Shown: positions 1 through 12,596 of the stretch, one piece after another
How positions within the stretch are numbered: position 1 is the first letter of the stretch
Layout of the letters: every line of letters starts with the position of its first letter
Assembly (NCBI GenBank): GCA_963931865.1
Contig: OZ007506.1
Coordinates: 4,274,926 to 4,338,925, forward strand
Reading direction: 5' to 3'
Source: Axinella damicornis
Taxonomy: Eukaryota; Porifera; Demospongiae; Axinellida; Axinellidae
Length of the DNA stretch: 64,000 nt
Made by a program: the position numbers and the translations under genes
The notes under the pieces: model-generated
Databases searched by the model: none
What the model was told of the DNA's origin: nothing
What the model saw: the letters and a program-made list of their open reading frames with translations, nothing else

Positions 1-107
1 TCGTTTGCTTTCCTCCTTCTGCCCAGCCAATTATTGATTGTCTGAACATTGGTGGCATACTGTAGTGGACCCTGTGATTTAGTTGATGAATTCAATGCAC
101 CTTTTAG

Positions 108-3100
108 GATGTTTTGGCACTGGTGATATCAACAGCATGATGGAAGAGAGTGTGAAAATGAACCGCTTTAACAACCCAAATGTTATCAACCTGATTGGTG
201 TCTGTGTTGATGCTGGTCCTGCCCCCTACATCATCATGCCCTTCATGGCTAATGGCAGTTTGCTCTCCTACCTCAAGCAGCACAGACCTGAACTGATGCT
301 TCCAGATACTGCAGATGATGATGACGTACGTACATTATGCTGCGTATAATGATGGGAGTGTTGCACAGTTACACTTGTGTGGTGTGGCAGGAGCCCATAA
401 CAAGAAATAGCATCCAGCATTAATTATAGCCATAGAACATCATTGGTCTATCCACAGCAACCTAAAACATGCCCTTATTTGGAACCCCATTACATAACAT
501 GTGCACATCATGTACATAGCACTTGAGTGTTGCATGGCTGCATGCATGTACATAGCACTTGAGTGTTGCATGGCTGCATGCATGTACATAGCACTTGAGT
601 GTTGCATGGCTGCATGCATGTACATAGCACTTGAGTGTTGCATGGCTGCATGCATGTACATAGCACTTGAGTGTTGCATGGCTGCATGCATGTATATAGC
701 ACTTGAGTGCTGCATGGCTGCATGCATGTATATAGCACTTGAGTGTTGGCTGCATACTGCTTCGTGCAGTAAATAAAATTACAACACTAGTCTTTATGTG
801 ACCGCAGTGCGGATTCCCCACTTGCTGTACATGTGTATATGGTCAAGCACAAGCACGGTTAGACCACCATTGTTGGACACTCCTTCTCATTATGGGTCCT
901 GGGCGCGGTAGCTATACTTGTAATCTCCAGAGATAACCATATTACTACCTTTCAACAAACAAACCTTTCATATCTGTAACAAATTTCTTGTTTATTGTAT
1001 ATGGCTCAAGGTTATTCTATATCAACATTTCTGCCTGCATCTTGGAACATCAAAGTATCCCACAATATGTAACGAAAATGTATCTGTGCAGGTGTCTGAT
1101 GTAGAGAAGAAGCTGATCGTCATGTGCTTGCAAATTGCAAAGGGGATGGAGTATCTCGCCGAGCAGAAATTTGTTCACCGTGACCTTGCAGCCAGAAACT
1201 GCATGTGAGTTTAAGTCCACAATCTGTCAGCAATAAACCAATATAACATTGCTACATGGAACCAATTGAGTAGCATGGACCGGCAGGACCCCATTGCATG
1301 GCAATGGAAATATCCAACCCAGGCTACAACACCATCCCCATCAACCAACCCTACACCCTGCTTCCCAAGCTCTTCAGATGGTATGATCATGTTAATGATA
1401 TGGAACTCACACAATACGGCAACGGCAACATAAAGTGTGGTGAATAGCTTTAAGTATCATTTCTTGTGGGTATACTAACTGTAATTCCTCTGGTAGTTGT
1501 CCCTGTTACCCACACGGTATGAACCATGGTATATATGAGCCGCTGTCGACCATGCTTGAAATTTCATACAATGTACTGTATAACTGCAGTTCAGGAACCA
1601 TAACACGCAGACCTACTTTATAAACACTATTTATGTAGCTTAATATTGGTGTCATATAAGGTACTGTACATGTGTGTAGGACACGTATACGCTGCCATAC
1701 TGCGTAGCTAGTTTAGATTGTTGTATTCTGTATATGGTTTAGACAGTTTTCTTCTCTGGTCCCTTGCTAGTAGTGACTGTTTCTCGGTCCATTGTCTCTC
1801 ACCAACCATCTCCAATGCTCTACTAGTCTACTATCCGTTGTCAATGAGGGGGAACCGACAGCATGAAGCAATATCATGGTCATGTGGGAATATTAATACT
1901 AGAGGAAAATTTTTGTTAATTTTTACAGGATTGACCTGCATCATGTGATAAAGGTCTCGGACTTTGGTCTAACTGAGGATGTCTATGCCAGGAATTACTT
2001 CCGTCAGGGCCTGGAGGGTGGTGTAGTGAAATTGCCAGTGAAATGGATGAGTCCAGAGAGTCTACATGATGGTATTTTCACAGAGAAGACTGATGTGGTA
2101 CATACTCATAATAATAATGACAGGCACTTCTGAACTATAGCTAATGGGTGACTGAACTACCAAATACTCACCACTGTAGTGTACAGTATTCTGCAAATGA
2201 CTGAATGCATGAGGATCTGCACTAATGATGATACCAAATTTCTTAACCATTAAATACTCAATTCATTCTACTTTGCTCGGTTTAGCTACATGCTGCCTGC
2301 ACGCATTTGTCATACCATTTTCAGATCAGGACTTTCAGATTTGTGTTCATATATAGTTTTGCCTTTCTAGATAGCAGTACATTGTTGCTTCTCAAACTTA
2401 TCGGAATTTCCATCATCGTATCATTGTATTGTTGCATAGTGTTGCTGAATTATTGCTCTCTCTTTATGCTACATACAGTGGTCATTTGGGATCACCTGCT
2501 GGGAGATCTTCAGCGGGGGAAGAGGTCCATATGCTGGAGTGGACCCCCTGTCTCTGGCTCAGCTTCTGGAGAATGGGCAGAGGCTGGATAAGCCTTTGAA
2601 TGCTGCTTGCTCCGATAGCATGTATGCACATATGCAAGCATGTATGATACAAATAATGTGACTGGATTTGAGTAAAGGGCCCGGGCTCATGTGACGCAAT
2701 TTTCAGTGTGAGTAGATCAATCATTAGATGCTGTTTCTGTTTCCTTGTCTCAGTGTAATCGAATAAGCATATTCCACTAAAGGAAGCAGGAAATTGACAT
2801 ACTCTGGATTATATTTGCAGCTGGCGGTGTAGCTATATAAATGTCACTCAAATGGTTGAGGGCTATGTAGCTGCATTCAACCCTACTTTGTAGGGGAGAG
2901 CATAATTATTGCTGTTATTAGTAGTTCATCATTAATAGCTTTTGTGTGCATTCTACCATGCTATCATTATGTAGGTATGACACAATGCTCAAATGCTGGC
3001 TGGTCAAGGCTGATGCGAGGCCTCAATTTTCTGAGCTGGTTGCATTGGTATCAAAAGCTCTAGAGCGCCGTGCTGGCTATCTAGACTTTTCTGCTCTCCC

Positions 3101-3287
3101 AAGTTCTAGTTTCTTGTCGGCATCAATCAGACGAAAGGGTGGAAAGAAGAGTTTTGTCCCACTCTCCCCAATGTCCACCCCTACAGCTTCACCATCACCT
3201 ACCCCCACTCCCACCCCCATATCCACCCCCACCCCTACTCCTTCACCTGTGGCTCCCCCGGTGATTGTGGTCACAGAGGACATTTGA
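108..3287 (+). CDS. Receptor tyrosine kinase RTK1, 3' part (kinase domain and tail)
   Basis: Partial gene entering from the left edge. Exons: 108-325, 1092-1204, 1929-2097, 2479-2621, 2975-3287 (stop TGA), about 317 residues. All junctions are GT/AG and the joined frame stays open. Visible kinase motifs are the hinge region [12 protein letters not shown], catalytic loop [14 protein letters not shown] loop with two tyrosines (DVYARNY), KWMSPES in place of APE, and [11 protein letters not shown]. The glycine loop and VAVK lysine lie off the left edge. The kinase ends near [10 protein letters not shown] and is followed by a tail rich in TP/SP repeats ending TEDI, which could be a class III PDZ ligand. 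Exon phases match the three other kinases here. The kinase is closest to the Calx-beta receptor at 40317-53224, so its ectodomain may be Calx-beta too, but this is inference. Confidence 0.9.
508..752. repeat. 36-bp tandem repeat in an RTK1 intron
   Basis: About seven copies of a 36-bp unit (TGCATGTACATAGCACTTGA + GTGTTGCATGGCTGCA) lie in the intron after the first visible exon. Copies are nearly identical, which suggests recent expansion. Because 36 is a multiple of 3, several frames on both strands stay open, but there is no sign of coding use. Confidence 0.9.
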
Positions 3288-3964
3288 TCCACCAACATAC
3301 AGCACACCTCAATATCATTGCACTGTATATTCAACTGCAGTTGACACTAACATTTAGTTACATTCTTGCATAATTATGCATTTCAAGTAGCTAGAAGGTT
3401 CATAACGATTGCATTTACATCAGTACACCAAGTGGTAAATTCTATATTTGTATTATACTTTTACATTTTGGAATATTACTGTACAACCAAATGCATGCTG
3501 CTGCATTATATTACATGATTCAACTCTTCCTCATGCATGCAGCACTGAGAAGTGCAACCTATAGTTCCCTGAGGAAGACCTTGAGTCATTAATATTGACC
3601 GCAGTATGACTTCTCTTTTGCTCAGTCCAGATGCTATAAGTGTCATACGAGGATTAAACCCTGTATTCTACATATCCATGTAACATCTAACACCTAGATG
3701 CAGTACCGTATCCCTAATCAGGACTCCCAACTTCTGTATTCCTCATAAAAGGATGCCACCCTATAATGTATGTATGAAACGGCTTCCACTGCAAACCCTA
3801 TAACTGCTGGATGCATGACATTGAGGATTATGCAAGAATGAATGCACTTCATCAGCTAACAGAAACCCAAAAGATTCTGTATGCCAGCACAGAAAACTAT
3901 ATAGCTACACACCACGACTATAGACAACAGCTAAGTTCTCATATGTTAGCCGTGGCATGCATGA
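3288..3964. other. Tail-to-tail intergenic region between RTK1 and sulfatase 1
   Basis: No gene is seen. RTK1 ends at 3287 and the sulfatase, on the other strand, ends at 3965. From 3294 onward the sequence is repeated almost unchanged at 15563-16258, so 3294 marks the left edge of the 12-kb duplication. Confidence 0.8.
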
Positions 3965-5524
3965 CTATGGAAAAACAAACGGTCCCCAATAGCCACCATA
4001 CATGTTTATTGCTGCGTCACATGATCCCGGCCAGGGTATTCCACGATTAGGACTGAACCTACTTTTCTGATAGTCAGCCAACTTGGCTCTCATTTCCTTC
4101 AGCTTGTCGGGCATTTGAGTTGCCAGGTTCATGCGCTCCTCTGGATCTTCCTTGATGTTGTACAGGCAGCCAGTGTCTTTACAGTGTTCCACAACGAGAA
4201 TGCCACCATGTGGTAGTGTCTTGTTGGGGTATTGGGGCCCTGTCCAACCCGCTTGACCTGCATTGCCCACAATGATCTTGTAGTCACCGCTAATGAGAGT
4301 GTTATTATTTGCTGGGATGTCCATACGTGGCGATGTGGAGTTCTGGCCAGATATGAGAGGCCACATGTTCATACTGTCGATGGGCGGCAGATTAGCTTTC
4401 TTTGCCCTCTCATCTGCTGGATCAACACCAGCCAAGGCACAAAATGTAGCATACCAGTCAGCACCATGAATGTACGCTTCAGTCTTTTTACCTCGCATAG
4501 CCTCTGGAAGGAAACCACCAGACACAAAAGCATTCACTCGAATTCCACCTTGCCAGTTGCTCGCTTTCCCACCCTTAAGGGGATAGTTGTTGCCTCCTCC
4601 ACCAGGATACACTGGCCCACCATTATCACTGCTGGTTACAAACAAAAGATTATCCCAGAGGCCACGTTTTTTGAGTGCATCCGTTAAATTACCAACGACC
4701 CCATCGAGGAAGGTTACCATTGCATGGTAGTATTGCCGATCATGATCGTCAATGAAACTGAACATGTTCAGATACATCTCTGGTACTTCCAGTGGTGCAT
4801 GTACAATATGAGGGGCATAGTATAGGAACAGTGGCATGGAGGGATCATGGTTGTTGACCACATCAAGCAAGTGTTTCTCAAAGAGACTTTCTTCGTAGAC
4901 TGTTCCATTCTCTCCTGTTGCTGGATGGTCAGTTTCCCAAAGATCAGTGATACTCGCATTCCTATGGCCTACGCAATAACCAGTTTTCTCAGTGTAGTAA
5001 TCATTAGCATGGTGAAAGTATCCAAACGAGGAGTCGAATCCTCGTCCTAAGGGTGTGTGGTCCTTCGTGGCCATGCCTGCATCCCACTTCCCCACCTGAT
5101 GAGTGACATAGCCGGCCTCCTTCATCTTTGTACCAATACCAGTCATGTTGCGCGGAATGGCTGAAAATCCAGACACCGGATCCATTGGATTGTACCAATC
5201 TGACTCTATGTTGAGGTCATTGACGTGGATGGGTAGCCGCCCGCTGATTAGTGACGATCGTGACGGTGAGCACACTTGGAACACGTAGTGCTGGTCCAAT
5301 TCCAATCCCTCTCGGACCAGGCTGTCGATGTTCGGCGTGACAACTTCCTTTGTCGGAGGATCGCGATGGTAGCCGACATTTGCCCACCCCCAGTCATCCA
5401 CCAGCATCATCACGATGTGCGGCTTGGTGCTTGCAGCTGGCTTGATCTTTGCCAACGCCGACGCAGGGAGGACGAACGAAATCCCAATCAGTACAACAAC
5501 GAGGACAACTTCGCGTATTGACAT
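3965..5524 (-). CDS. Secreted arylsulfatase (ARSB/I/J-like), copy 1
   Basis: A single-exon gene of 519 aa. It starts with a hydrophobic signal peptide of about 24 residues ending ASALA, so the product is probably secreted or lysosomal. The sulfatase signature CSPSRSSLISGR has its cysteine at residue 85; in this family that residue is converted to formylglycine for sulfate-ester hydrolysis. Metal-binding elements include VDDWGWANV near residue 42 and SSDNGG later. The second signature reads GKWDAG (residues 145-150), with Asp where human sulfatases have the His of GKWH. I recall GKWDAG in sulfatases of other marine organisms, so it may mark a subfamily rather than a dead enzyme. Likely substrates are sulfated glycans, but this is not shown. 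It lies head-to-head with the SRCR receptor copy starting at 6808. Absence of introns is odd beside its intron-rich neighbours and could reflect retroposition or transfer. Confidence 0.95.
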   Translation of the reverse strand: MSIREVVLVVVLIGISFVLPASALAKIKPAASTKPHIVMMLVDDWGWANVGYHRDPPTKEVVTPNIDSLVREGLELDQHYVFQVCSPSRSSLISGRLPIHVNDLNIESDWYNPMDPVSGFSAIPRNMTGIGTKMKEAGYVTHQVGKWDAGMATKDHTPLGRGFDSSFGYFHHANDYYTEKTGYCVGHRNASITDLWETDHPATGENGTVYEESLFEKHLLDVVNNHDPSMPLFLYYAPHIVHAPLEVPEMYLNMFSFIDDHDRQYYHAMVTFLDGVVGNLTDALKKRGLWDNLLFVTSSDNGGPVYPGGGGNNYPLKGGKASNWQGGIRVNAFVSGGFLPEAMRGKKTEAYIHGADWYATFCALAGVDPADERAKKANLPPIDSMNMWPLISGQNSTSPRMDIPANNNTLISGDYKIIVGNAGQAGWTGPQYPNKTLPHGGILVVEHCKDTGCLYNIKEDPEERMNLATQMPDKLKEMRAKLADYQKSRFSPNRGIPWPGSCDAAINMYGGYWGPFVFP

Positions 5525-6807
5525 GATGAGTCGAGAAAGGTAACTAGCTAGTCACTAACCTTGAGGATGGAATGCTACAATAAGCGTATTCAGAAGTCAG
5601 GTGATATACTATACTAATTGGTAAACTTTGATGCGCACCTCATTTTAAGCATAGGCCCAAATATTCATACTTGCCCAAGCTAGTGCATGAATGTAAACTA
5701 AGAATGAACAGCTACCCAAGAGATAGTCTGTGATCCAAAAATTTTAACCGTAATTGGTAAACTTTGATGCACACCTCATTTTAAGCATAGGCCCAAATAT
5801 TCATACTTGCCCAAACTAGTGCATGAATGTAAACTAAGAATGAACAGCTACCCAAGAGATAGTCTGTGATCCAAAAATTTTAACCGTTTTGCGCATCAAG
5901 ACGAGAATAATATAGCTACCCTATATACTGTAATTGCACTCTCTGCTTCACATGTTGGTAGATCTGTACATGTGCAACAGTCTGCACCTCTTTAATCCGA
6001 AAGATGAAAGAGCAAAGGTAATGAATCTGCCACCTGTCACAACAGTGTGAACACATGGCTGGCAAATGGACCGTATAATAGTAACCCATGAGACACATTC
6101 ACAGAACAGTCTGTATAATTATCCATGCATTAACATTCACAGCTGACAACCACTGCTACCGCAGCACTTGTTGTTTGGTATTGTGCACTTTTGTTTACTA
6201 ATGTTGTCCATAAGTACCAGACGTTCTGGCTCCATTATTCCTATAGCTATAGCTAAGGCATGACCCTAACATACCAAGCCAACTGTGTGCATCCATAAAT
6301 ATCTAGGCACGTATATATATGAAGCACACACTCATTTGGATAGCTGATATGCAATTGCAAAGAGCTTGAAGAAGTGTGAAAGCGAATCAGGTTACAGGCT
6401 CCATGCAAGAGAGGTGTGGCTTCAGGATGCTTACTGTATGAACAGGTTTGCATTAACTACGGTGGTGTGGTACTAAATTAGTAATTATCACAAGAGCTAG
6501 CTTGCTGAGTGCTACCCTAGCGGTCCTTCATTATGGTCCGTGAAACTTCACAACTATACCATTAATTTTTTTGCCTAACTGGAAATGACTGCAGGATACC
6601 AAGAAGAAAAAACCTGACAACTATACTTGAAACTTAGCTATTAATTAACTTTCAGTAAGGGTATTAATGTAATCAAGACAAAGGCAAGAAAGTGCAACTA
6701 TACTAAATGACTGAACGAAAATACTGACAACTGCAATTCTCTTTACGTAAAAATAGCTACTCTTTTTCCCCACACAGTACGTCTCATAGACTGTTCGCTC
6801 ACACACC
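5525..6807. promoter_or_regulatory. Divergent intergenic region, sulfatase 1 / SRCR receptor copy 1
   Basis: This 1.28-kb spacer separates two head-to-head start codons and must hold both promoters. It is largely repeated at 17816-19547 in copy 2. It contains a direct duplication at 5615-5886. I see no clear TATA box or named binding site. Confidence 0.5.
5615..5886. repeat. 136-bp direct duplication
   Basis: Two adjacent copies (5615-5750 and 5751-5886), each starting TAATTGGTAAACTTTGATGC, are nearly identical. The corresponding region of copy 2 has only one copy, so this duplication arose after the 12-kb event, upstream of the sulfatase start. Confidence 0.85.
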
Positions 6808-8054
6808 ATGAAGCTAATGTATTTGACAGCAAAGCAGATATTTCTCTGGGTCACAGCAGCAGCACTAGCAACTGTTCACGCTGTGCAGGCAACATCTAAT
6901 TCAAGTCAACCTGGTATGAGGATAGAGATCATGGTACTATTACATCTAGATCAGTAGCTATGCATGCAGCACATGTGGTGTAGCCAACCCAGTGCAAAGC
7001 CATTGGCCTCAGAGCTCCCCACCCTCCTCTAAGAACAGGGGTTAACCATACATATATGGCTGTTGACTATTCTTATGTTATGGCTCATGCCAGACAATTA
7101 ATGTAGCATCGTGGTGGAAGCCAGTGGGAGGCAACCAACAAAATTTGTTTACGGAACTGGTTCCAATCATGAGGAACCGCTGTATTACTGCTAGAGCATG
7201 CACAGCTGGTAGAGCATGCATTTATGGGTAGCTTTGACAATATAATTGTATTATGGTGACTTTCTCTGTACTTGGTGAATGGTTTAATTTCAAGAGAGGA
7301 CAACTCAGGAGCAGATCAAGTCTATAATGAGTTGCCCTGAGTAACATGCGAATATCAAGATTGCATGACCAAAAGTCACATGAAAATCAGCTGGATCAGA
7401 GAAGATGCATGCATGCCAGTGGACTCCCAGAGGATCACGGACTCCGAAATTACAGTAGCTAGTCACTGACCATATCATGTACAGAAAGTGATTTGTGTCA
7501 AGGAAAACAAACCAGATGTGTATCTGAGCATTGAAAGACTACTATCACTTACTCATAGGATAGCTGTAGCACTTGCCAATCAACAGTTGAAGATTAGTAG
7601 CTAACAGTGTTCCAATAATAGCAGCTGTATAGCCTCATCCTAGTCTCGTGCCCAGAGGGTCTGGGAACAAGACTAAGCCTCATCCATGCTGATATCATCA
7701 ATTACTTTTGTATCTCAGAACCAGTTTGCAACAATGCTTGCTGATGGACGGAGTGAATATGAGGGTCGAGTGGAGGTTTGCATTGATGGAGTCTGGGGAA
7801 CAATTTGCGATGACAACTGGGATGATCATGATGCTACCGTTGTTTGTAGACAACTTGGATACTCGGGATGTAAGTCATTATAATATATCCAAATTGAGTG
7901 CAAGATCAATAAAACATTCACTGATAGCTAAAGGTGACCAATGGTATCAAGATGTCCAATGTTCACTTAGCACAAGGTAGATCTAGGTTATCTCTTCTGG
8001 GCAAATTGAAGAATTCTTCGTATCGATTTGTCATGTTACACATCATTCAGCTAG

Positions 8055-8531
8055 GCCCTTTAACCACCAAATTCTACCCACCATGGAAAGACAACATATT
8101 TTGTTGTATTCAGCGCACACCACTTTCGTATAGGTACTCCTCTCCCACAGCATTCGCTCCTCAGCGACCAAACTTGGTGGGGCCCACACACATGGAGAGA
8201 CCCCTCTGGCAATACTGTTAATGATATTCATGACCCCCACAAGCCCAGCAATCGGAGGTCAATGGTGGATGTCAGCCAGATTTTCGGGTCAATGAATTTC
8301 ATTAAAATAAAATAAAAAACTGCCCATGCCATGTGAAGGGGGGGGGGGGGGTCTGCCGCTCCCCCTTTCTACGTTTAGTGGGGGGTGCACGCCAAAATCT
8401 GACCAAATTTTGGGGTTCATCCCTCAAATTGACCCTCTGAAGTCTTTTTGGTTTCTTTTTGGACTGATGAGAAGCCCTACAAGTGCATAGGGTGTAAATG
8501 ACATCTATAGACGTCAATGGGGCTTAAAGGG
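8055..8531. mobile_element. Inverted-repeat (MITE-like) element, 477 bp
   Basis: Present in copy 1 and absent from copy 2, where the empty site reads CAGCTAGGTAGCC near 21220. The ends are inverted: GCCCTTTAACC on the left, and the reverse complement of the right end is CCCTTTAAGCC. CTAG flanks both sides as a short target duplication. It contains a run of G at about 8338-8351 and no transposase. Confidence 0.75.
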
Positions 8532-8813
8532 CTAGGTAGCCCAACTAAACCAGCTTCGAAGCCTATATTGCTTACTAAAGAATAACATGCAGGCATATTA
8601 CTTCTTTGTAGTTACTATAGCCCACACGATTACCAGAACATGCATGGTTACCTTGTTGAGTATGCATGGGGCACCTATAAAAACCTGAGATGTTTGCCTA
8701 GTAATTTTTGTTGCTAGCGCAACTGGTAATGTATGCATCATCAGCTTGGTGCCACAGTGGACTGTTTAGACCCAGCTAGGCAAGACAGTCAGTTGAGATT
8801 GTTCAATTCACTT

Positions 8814-9002
8814 GCCTCGTTCCCAGACCTTCTATATACCTCCAGTTTTTGCGCTTGTAGCACAAGAGCAAGCGATCAAAAACTGGAGGTGTAGAAGGCC
8901 TGGGAATGAGGCTAGTGAGTTGATCAATCTCAATTGTCCTTCTACACCTCAAGCTTTTGATTGCTAGCAGTGCAAGCAATCCAAAGCTGGAGGCCTGGGA
9001 AC
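8814..9002. repeat. Two adjacent intronic hairpins (copy 1)
   Basis: 8814-8913 folds on itself: GCCTCGTTCCCAGACCTTCT pairs with AGAAGGCCTGGGAATGAGGC, with inner arms around CCTCCAGTTTTTG. A shorter related hairpin follows at 8938-9002. The same pair sits at 21491-21681 in copy 2, so it predates the duplication. Confidence 0.75.
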
Positions 9003-9333
9003 TAGCGTATCAATTCACTGGTTAGTTCAGATTGTACAAATTGAGCCTGCTGACTCTTTCAGTAATTATCAGCCAGGATTAGCTGCAACTGATTCAGTTC
9101 ATCATGTTCATGTTTCTACTGCAATAGGTGCATATGGTATCCTGACCTTTGGAGGCAGAGAGGGTCAAATTGTCCGAGATGATGTGAATTGCAATGGGAC
9201 AGAGTCTAAACTCACTGACTGTTCAGCAAGGCAAGATCATAACTGTTTACATCATGAAGATGCTGGTGCTAATTGCAGCGAGAGTGAAGCTCCTGGTAAG
9301 AATCAACCTAGACCAAAATTATTGTATGAATAG

Positions 9334-9543
<210 letters not shown>

Positions 9544-9652
9544 TGAGTCATATTTGTTTCAGCTACCACAGCATGATTTATCTGTGGTATTGTGTTCTAC
9601 ATACATTTGAACTTGATTCGTAGCCACGTGTTATTGCATATATACCTGATGA

Positions 9653-9973
<321 letters not shown>

Positions 9974-10353
9974 TGAGAAGAGTGGAAATCTGCAAGAATT
10001 GCCTCTATAGATCTGATCATGAGAGGGAGCTATATTTAACATAGCATACTCTGTTACGATGCCAACTTGATGCATCCATATAGGTTGGCAATAAATACAG
10101 ACGTAACAGGAAATGACATAGTAAACAGGAATACAGAGCAGTCAGAGTGATCACTGAATTCCATATCCAGTAGGTATATATCCACTAGCTGTCTTGTGAA
10201 TTTCAAAGGGTTCATTTTCAACTACCTGGCTTGCTCCCAGAGAATCTGGTGTCCATATAATTATGTCATGTGTCTGCAAGAACTGAATGCTGTTGGTAGT
10301 GATGTAGCGCAAGAACATGTACAGAACGCACTAATTCACTGTCACATGCTTAG

Positions 10354-10596
<243 letters not shown>

Positions 10597-11289
10597 TAAT
10601 GTGTTCTACATACACTGTAGTGACATTTGGTAGCCACATGTTATTGCGTATATACCTGATGATGTAACTGTGATTGCAATATAGATTCAACTGCTATACC
10701 GATACTGGCCTTTGGTGGTGGAAGGGGACCAATTGTTCTGGACGATGTCGACTGCAATGGGACCGAATCCAAGCTGACGGACTGCTTAGCAAGCCAGGTC
10801 CACAACTGCTACCATTATGAAGATGCTGGTGTTATTTGTGGTAAGAAAAAACCTCATTGTGCTAACTAGTGGAATGCATGACATTGGAGGGCTAGCCTGA
10901 GCGAAGTGCCAGAAATTATGGCACTCTTGAAACATACACTCGTGTACATCACAGCAACTGTGAGTCAGGTCAGCGTTTATAGCCTAGCAGCAATGTAACC
11001 GGCCATGGCGGTACGTGTAAGTCCACGCGCTGTCTCGTCTTTGTCAGTGTCGCCGAGGAGGAAGAATGTTCATGGTGCTCTAGCCAATGTCCACGAGTGG
11101 TCTCCGTCTTTGTTGTCGCCATCGTTCGTCGAACAGGTAGCTAGACGGTTCGGTTGAATTTGAATATTATAGTGCACGTGCAAGTGTCAGTAGGCTGCGA
11201 TGGAGTCCGAGTTTGCGGTGGAGAGCTGTGTTCGAGGTACCACGTCTACAAAAACTTCTGGGATGCGAGTGTAGGAGAGGAACTGCCAT

Positions 11290-11751
11290 CAGTGGCGGCG
11301 GAAGATTGTCCAGTCAAGGGGGGCTGAAGTACGGAGGCGCGAAGCGCCTTTGCAGAGGCTGCGAAGTAGCGGATCAGTATTCCGCGCGAAGCGCGGAAAA
11401 AAATTTCCATGCGCGGCTTTCCGTGTCAGGAAGCCACCGGTGCACCTAAGAATTACTACTTTAACACTTCTCTGGCGAAATTGTCGGCAAAACGTTGTCA
11501 ACACTGCATGCTATTTGTAGGTCCAACTTTGGGCCGACTGCTTCTGCAGGGGACATTAAACTTTGACTGACTGACTGACTGACTGTACACAATAAACTGC
11601 TGCTAGAGGTAAGTCTTGAAAGGTTGATAGATTAGAGAACTGCCTTTATATCGGCAGTGTACGTTTTGTTGGGAAGGGGGGCTAAGCCCCCCTTCTCGAG
11701 CACTTGAAGGGGGCTACAGCCCCCGTAGCCCCCGTGCTTCCGCCGCCCTTG
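11290..11751. mobile_element. hAT-like MITE, 462 bp, with 8-bp target duplication
   Basis: Ends are CAGTGGCGGCGGAAG and, inverted, CAAGGGCGGCGGAAG. The flanking 8-bp repeat ACTGCCAT (11282-11289 and 11752-11759) is exact; 8-bp duplications are typical of hAT elements. The interior has palindromes such as GGCGCGAAGCGCC and CGCGAAGCGCGG and no transposase. The 461-bp element at 30891-31351 shares end type, length and interior palindromes. Confidence 0.85.
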
Positions 11752-11783
11752 ACTGCCATGCGAGTGGTAACGACCATACGCAG

Positions 11784-11859
11784 TAGTCTCGGTACCAGAC
11801 TATATATTCGCGCAGGGCGGAATATTCCGCCGTGCGCGAATGGTCTGGTACCGAGACTA
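11784..11859. mobile_element. 76-bp palindromic mini-element with 9-bp target duplication
   Basis: The element is almost wholly a hairpin with ends TAGTCTCGGTACCAGAC and their inverse. The 9-bp repeat CATACGCAG flanks it at 11775-11783 and 11860-11868. A 60-bp relative at 62684-62743 also has a 9-bp duplication. Nine-base duplications occur in Mutator-type elements, but the family is not proven. Confidence 0.8.
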
Positions 11860-12596
11860 CATACGCAGTAGCAGTGATGCGAAGGAGCACCATCGCGGCC
11901 ATGTACCCAGGAAGATATTAGCTGCTTGCTCACTATTTCTGGCAGATCAGGTGCTTGCTCGATATAGGCAGATTCGAGAGACAGAGGTACTATAGTATTT
12001 CGACGTATATATTGGTCCGGCAGGAAGTACATACTTTAGGTATAGGTACCGGAAACGAGCGCGCATCTAGAACCGACCCTGGCCTATAATATACTCTAAC
12101 CCATTGCCCTACTTCCTGCCGGCCATATCCACTTCGATTGTATTAATAGTGCGTGCGCGCGCGAGAGCTCGAGCATCGCTACGAGACCCCGCCCACAGAA
12201 CTCATGACAAATATTAATATTGGCGGAATTTAATTTGGCGATGCGTTCATAATCTGCTGAATGCTGTTGGTATTGATTTAATGCAAGAACATGTATACAG
12301 ACCACACCTTGATATAAACTCACTGTCACATGCATAGTTGTACTTAATGCAACATCACTTGTTAAAGTTAAACTGTTCCCCAGGGGCACTATGTAACAAC
12401 ACTGATATTCGGCTGGTTGGAGTAGGTGAATTTCATGGCAGGGTGGAGGTTTGCATTGACGGATTTTGGGGCACAGTGTGTGATGACTCCTGGGATGAAA
12501 ACGATGCTGCTGTTGTATGCCGACAACTGGGATACTCAGGAGGTCAGATTGGTTTGGCAACAGCTCAGTAACCTATTTCCTATAGTACCTACATAC

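Larger units (their letters stand above)
11190..11950 (+). pseudogene. Fragment of a HIRAN-like repeated gene, split by two transposons
   Basis: Reading through 11190-11281 gives CDGVRVCGGELC and YHVYKNFWDASVGEELP. After removing the two insertions (11290-11751 and 11784-11859) the sequence resumes with PYAVAVMRR and then GHVPRKILAACSLFL. This motif order is one I recall from uncharacterised proteins repeated in sponge and cnidarian genomes and resembling a HIRAN domain; the family name is uncertain. It is frameshifted around CEW, so it is not functional. It lies in an intron of the disrupted receptor copy and has no counterpart in copy 2. Confidence 0.6.

Noticed and set aside
440..821. Overlapping open frames on both strands in the RTK1 intron
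   Set aside because: They are explained by the 36-bp tandem repeat and lie inside an intron.
4232..4687. 151-codon frame opposite the sulfatase (also at 16526-16981)
   Set aside because: It is a shadow of the strongly supported sulfatase on the other strand and has no recognisable domain.
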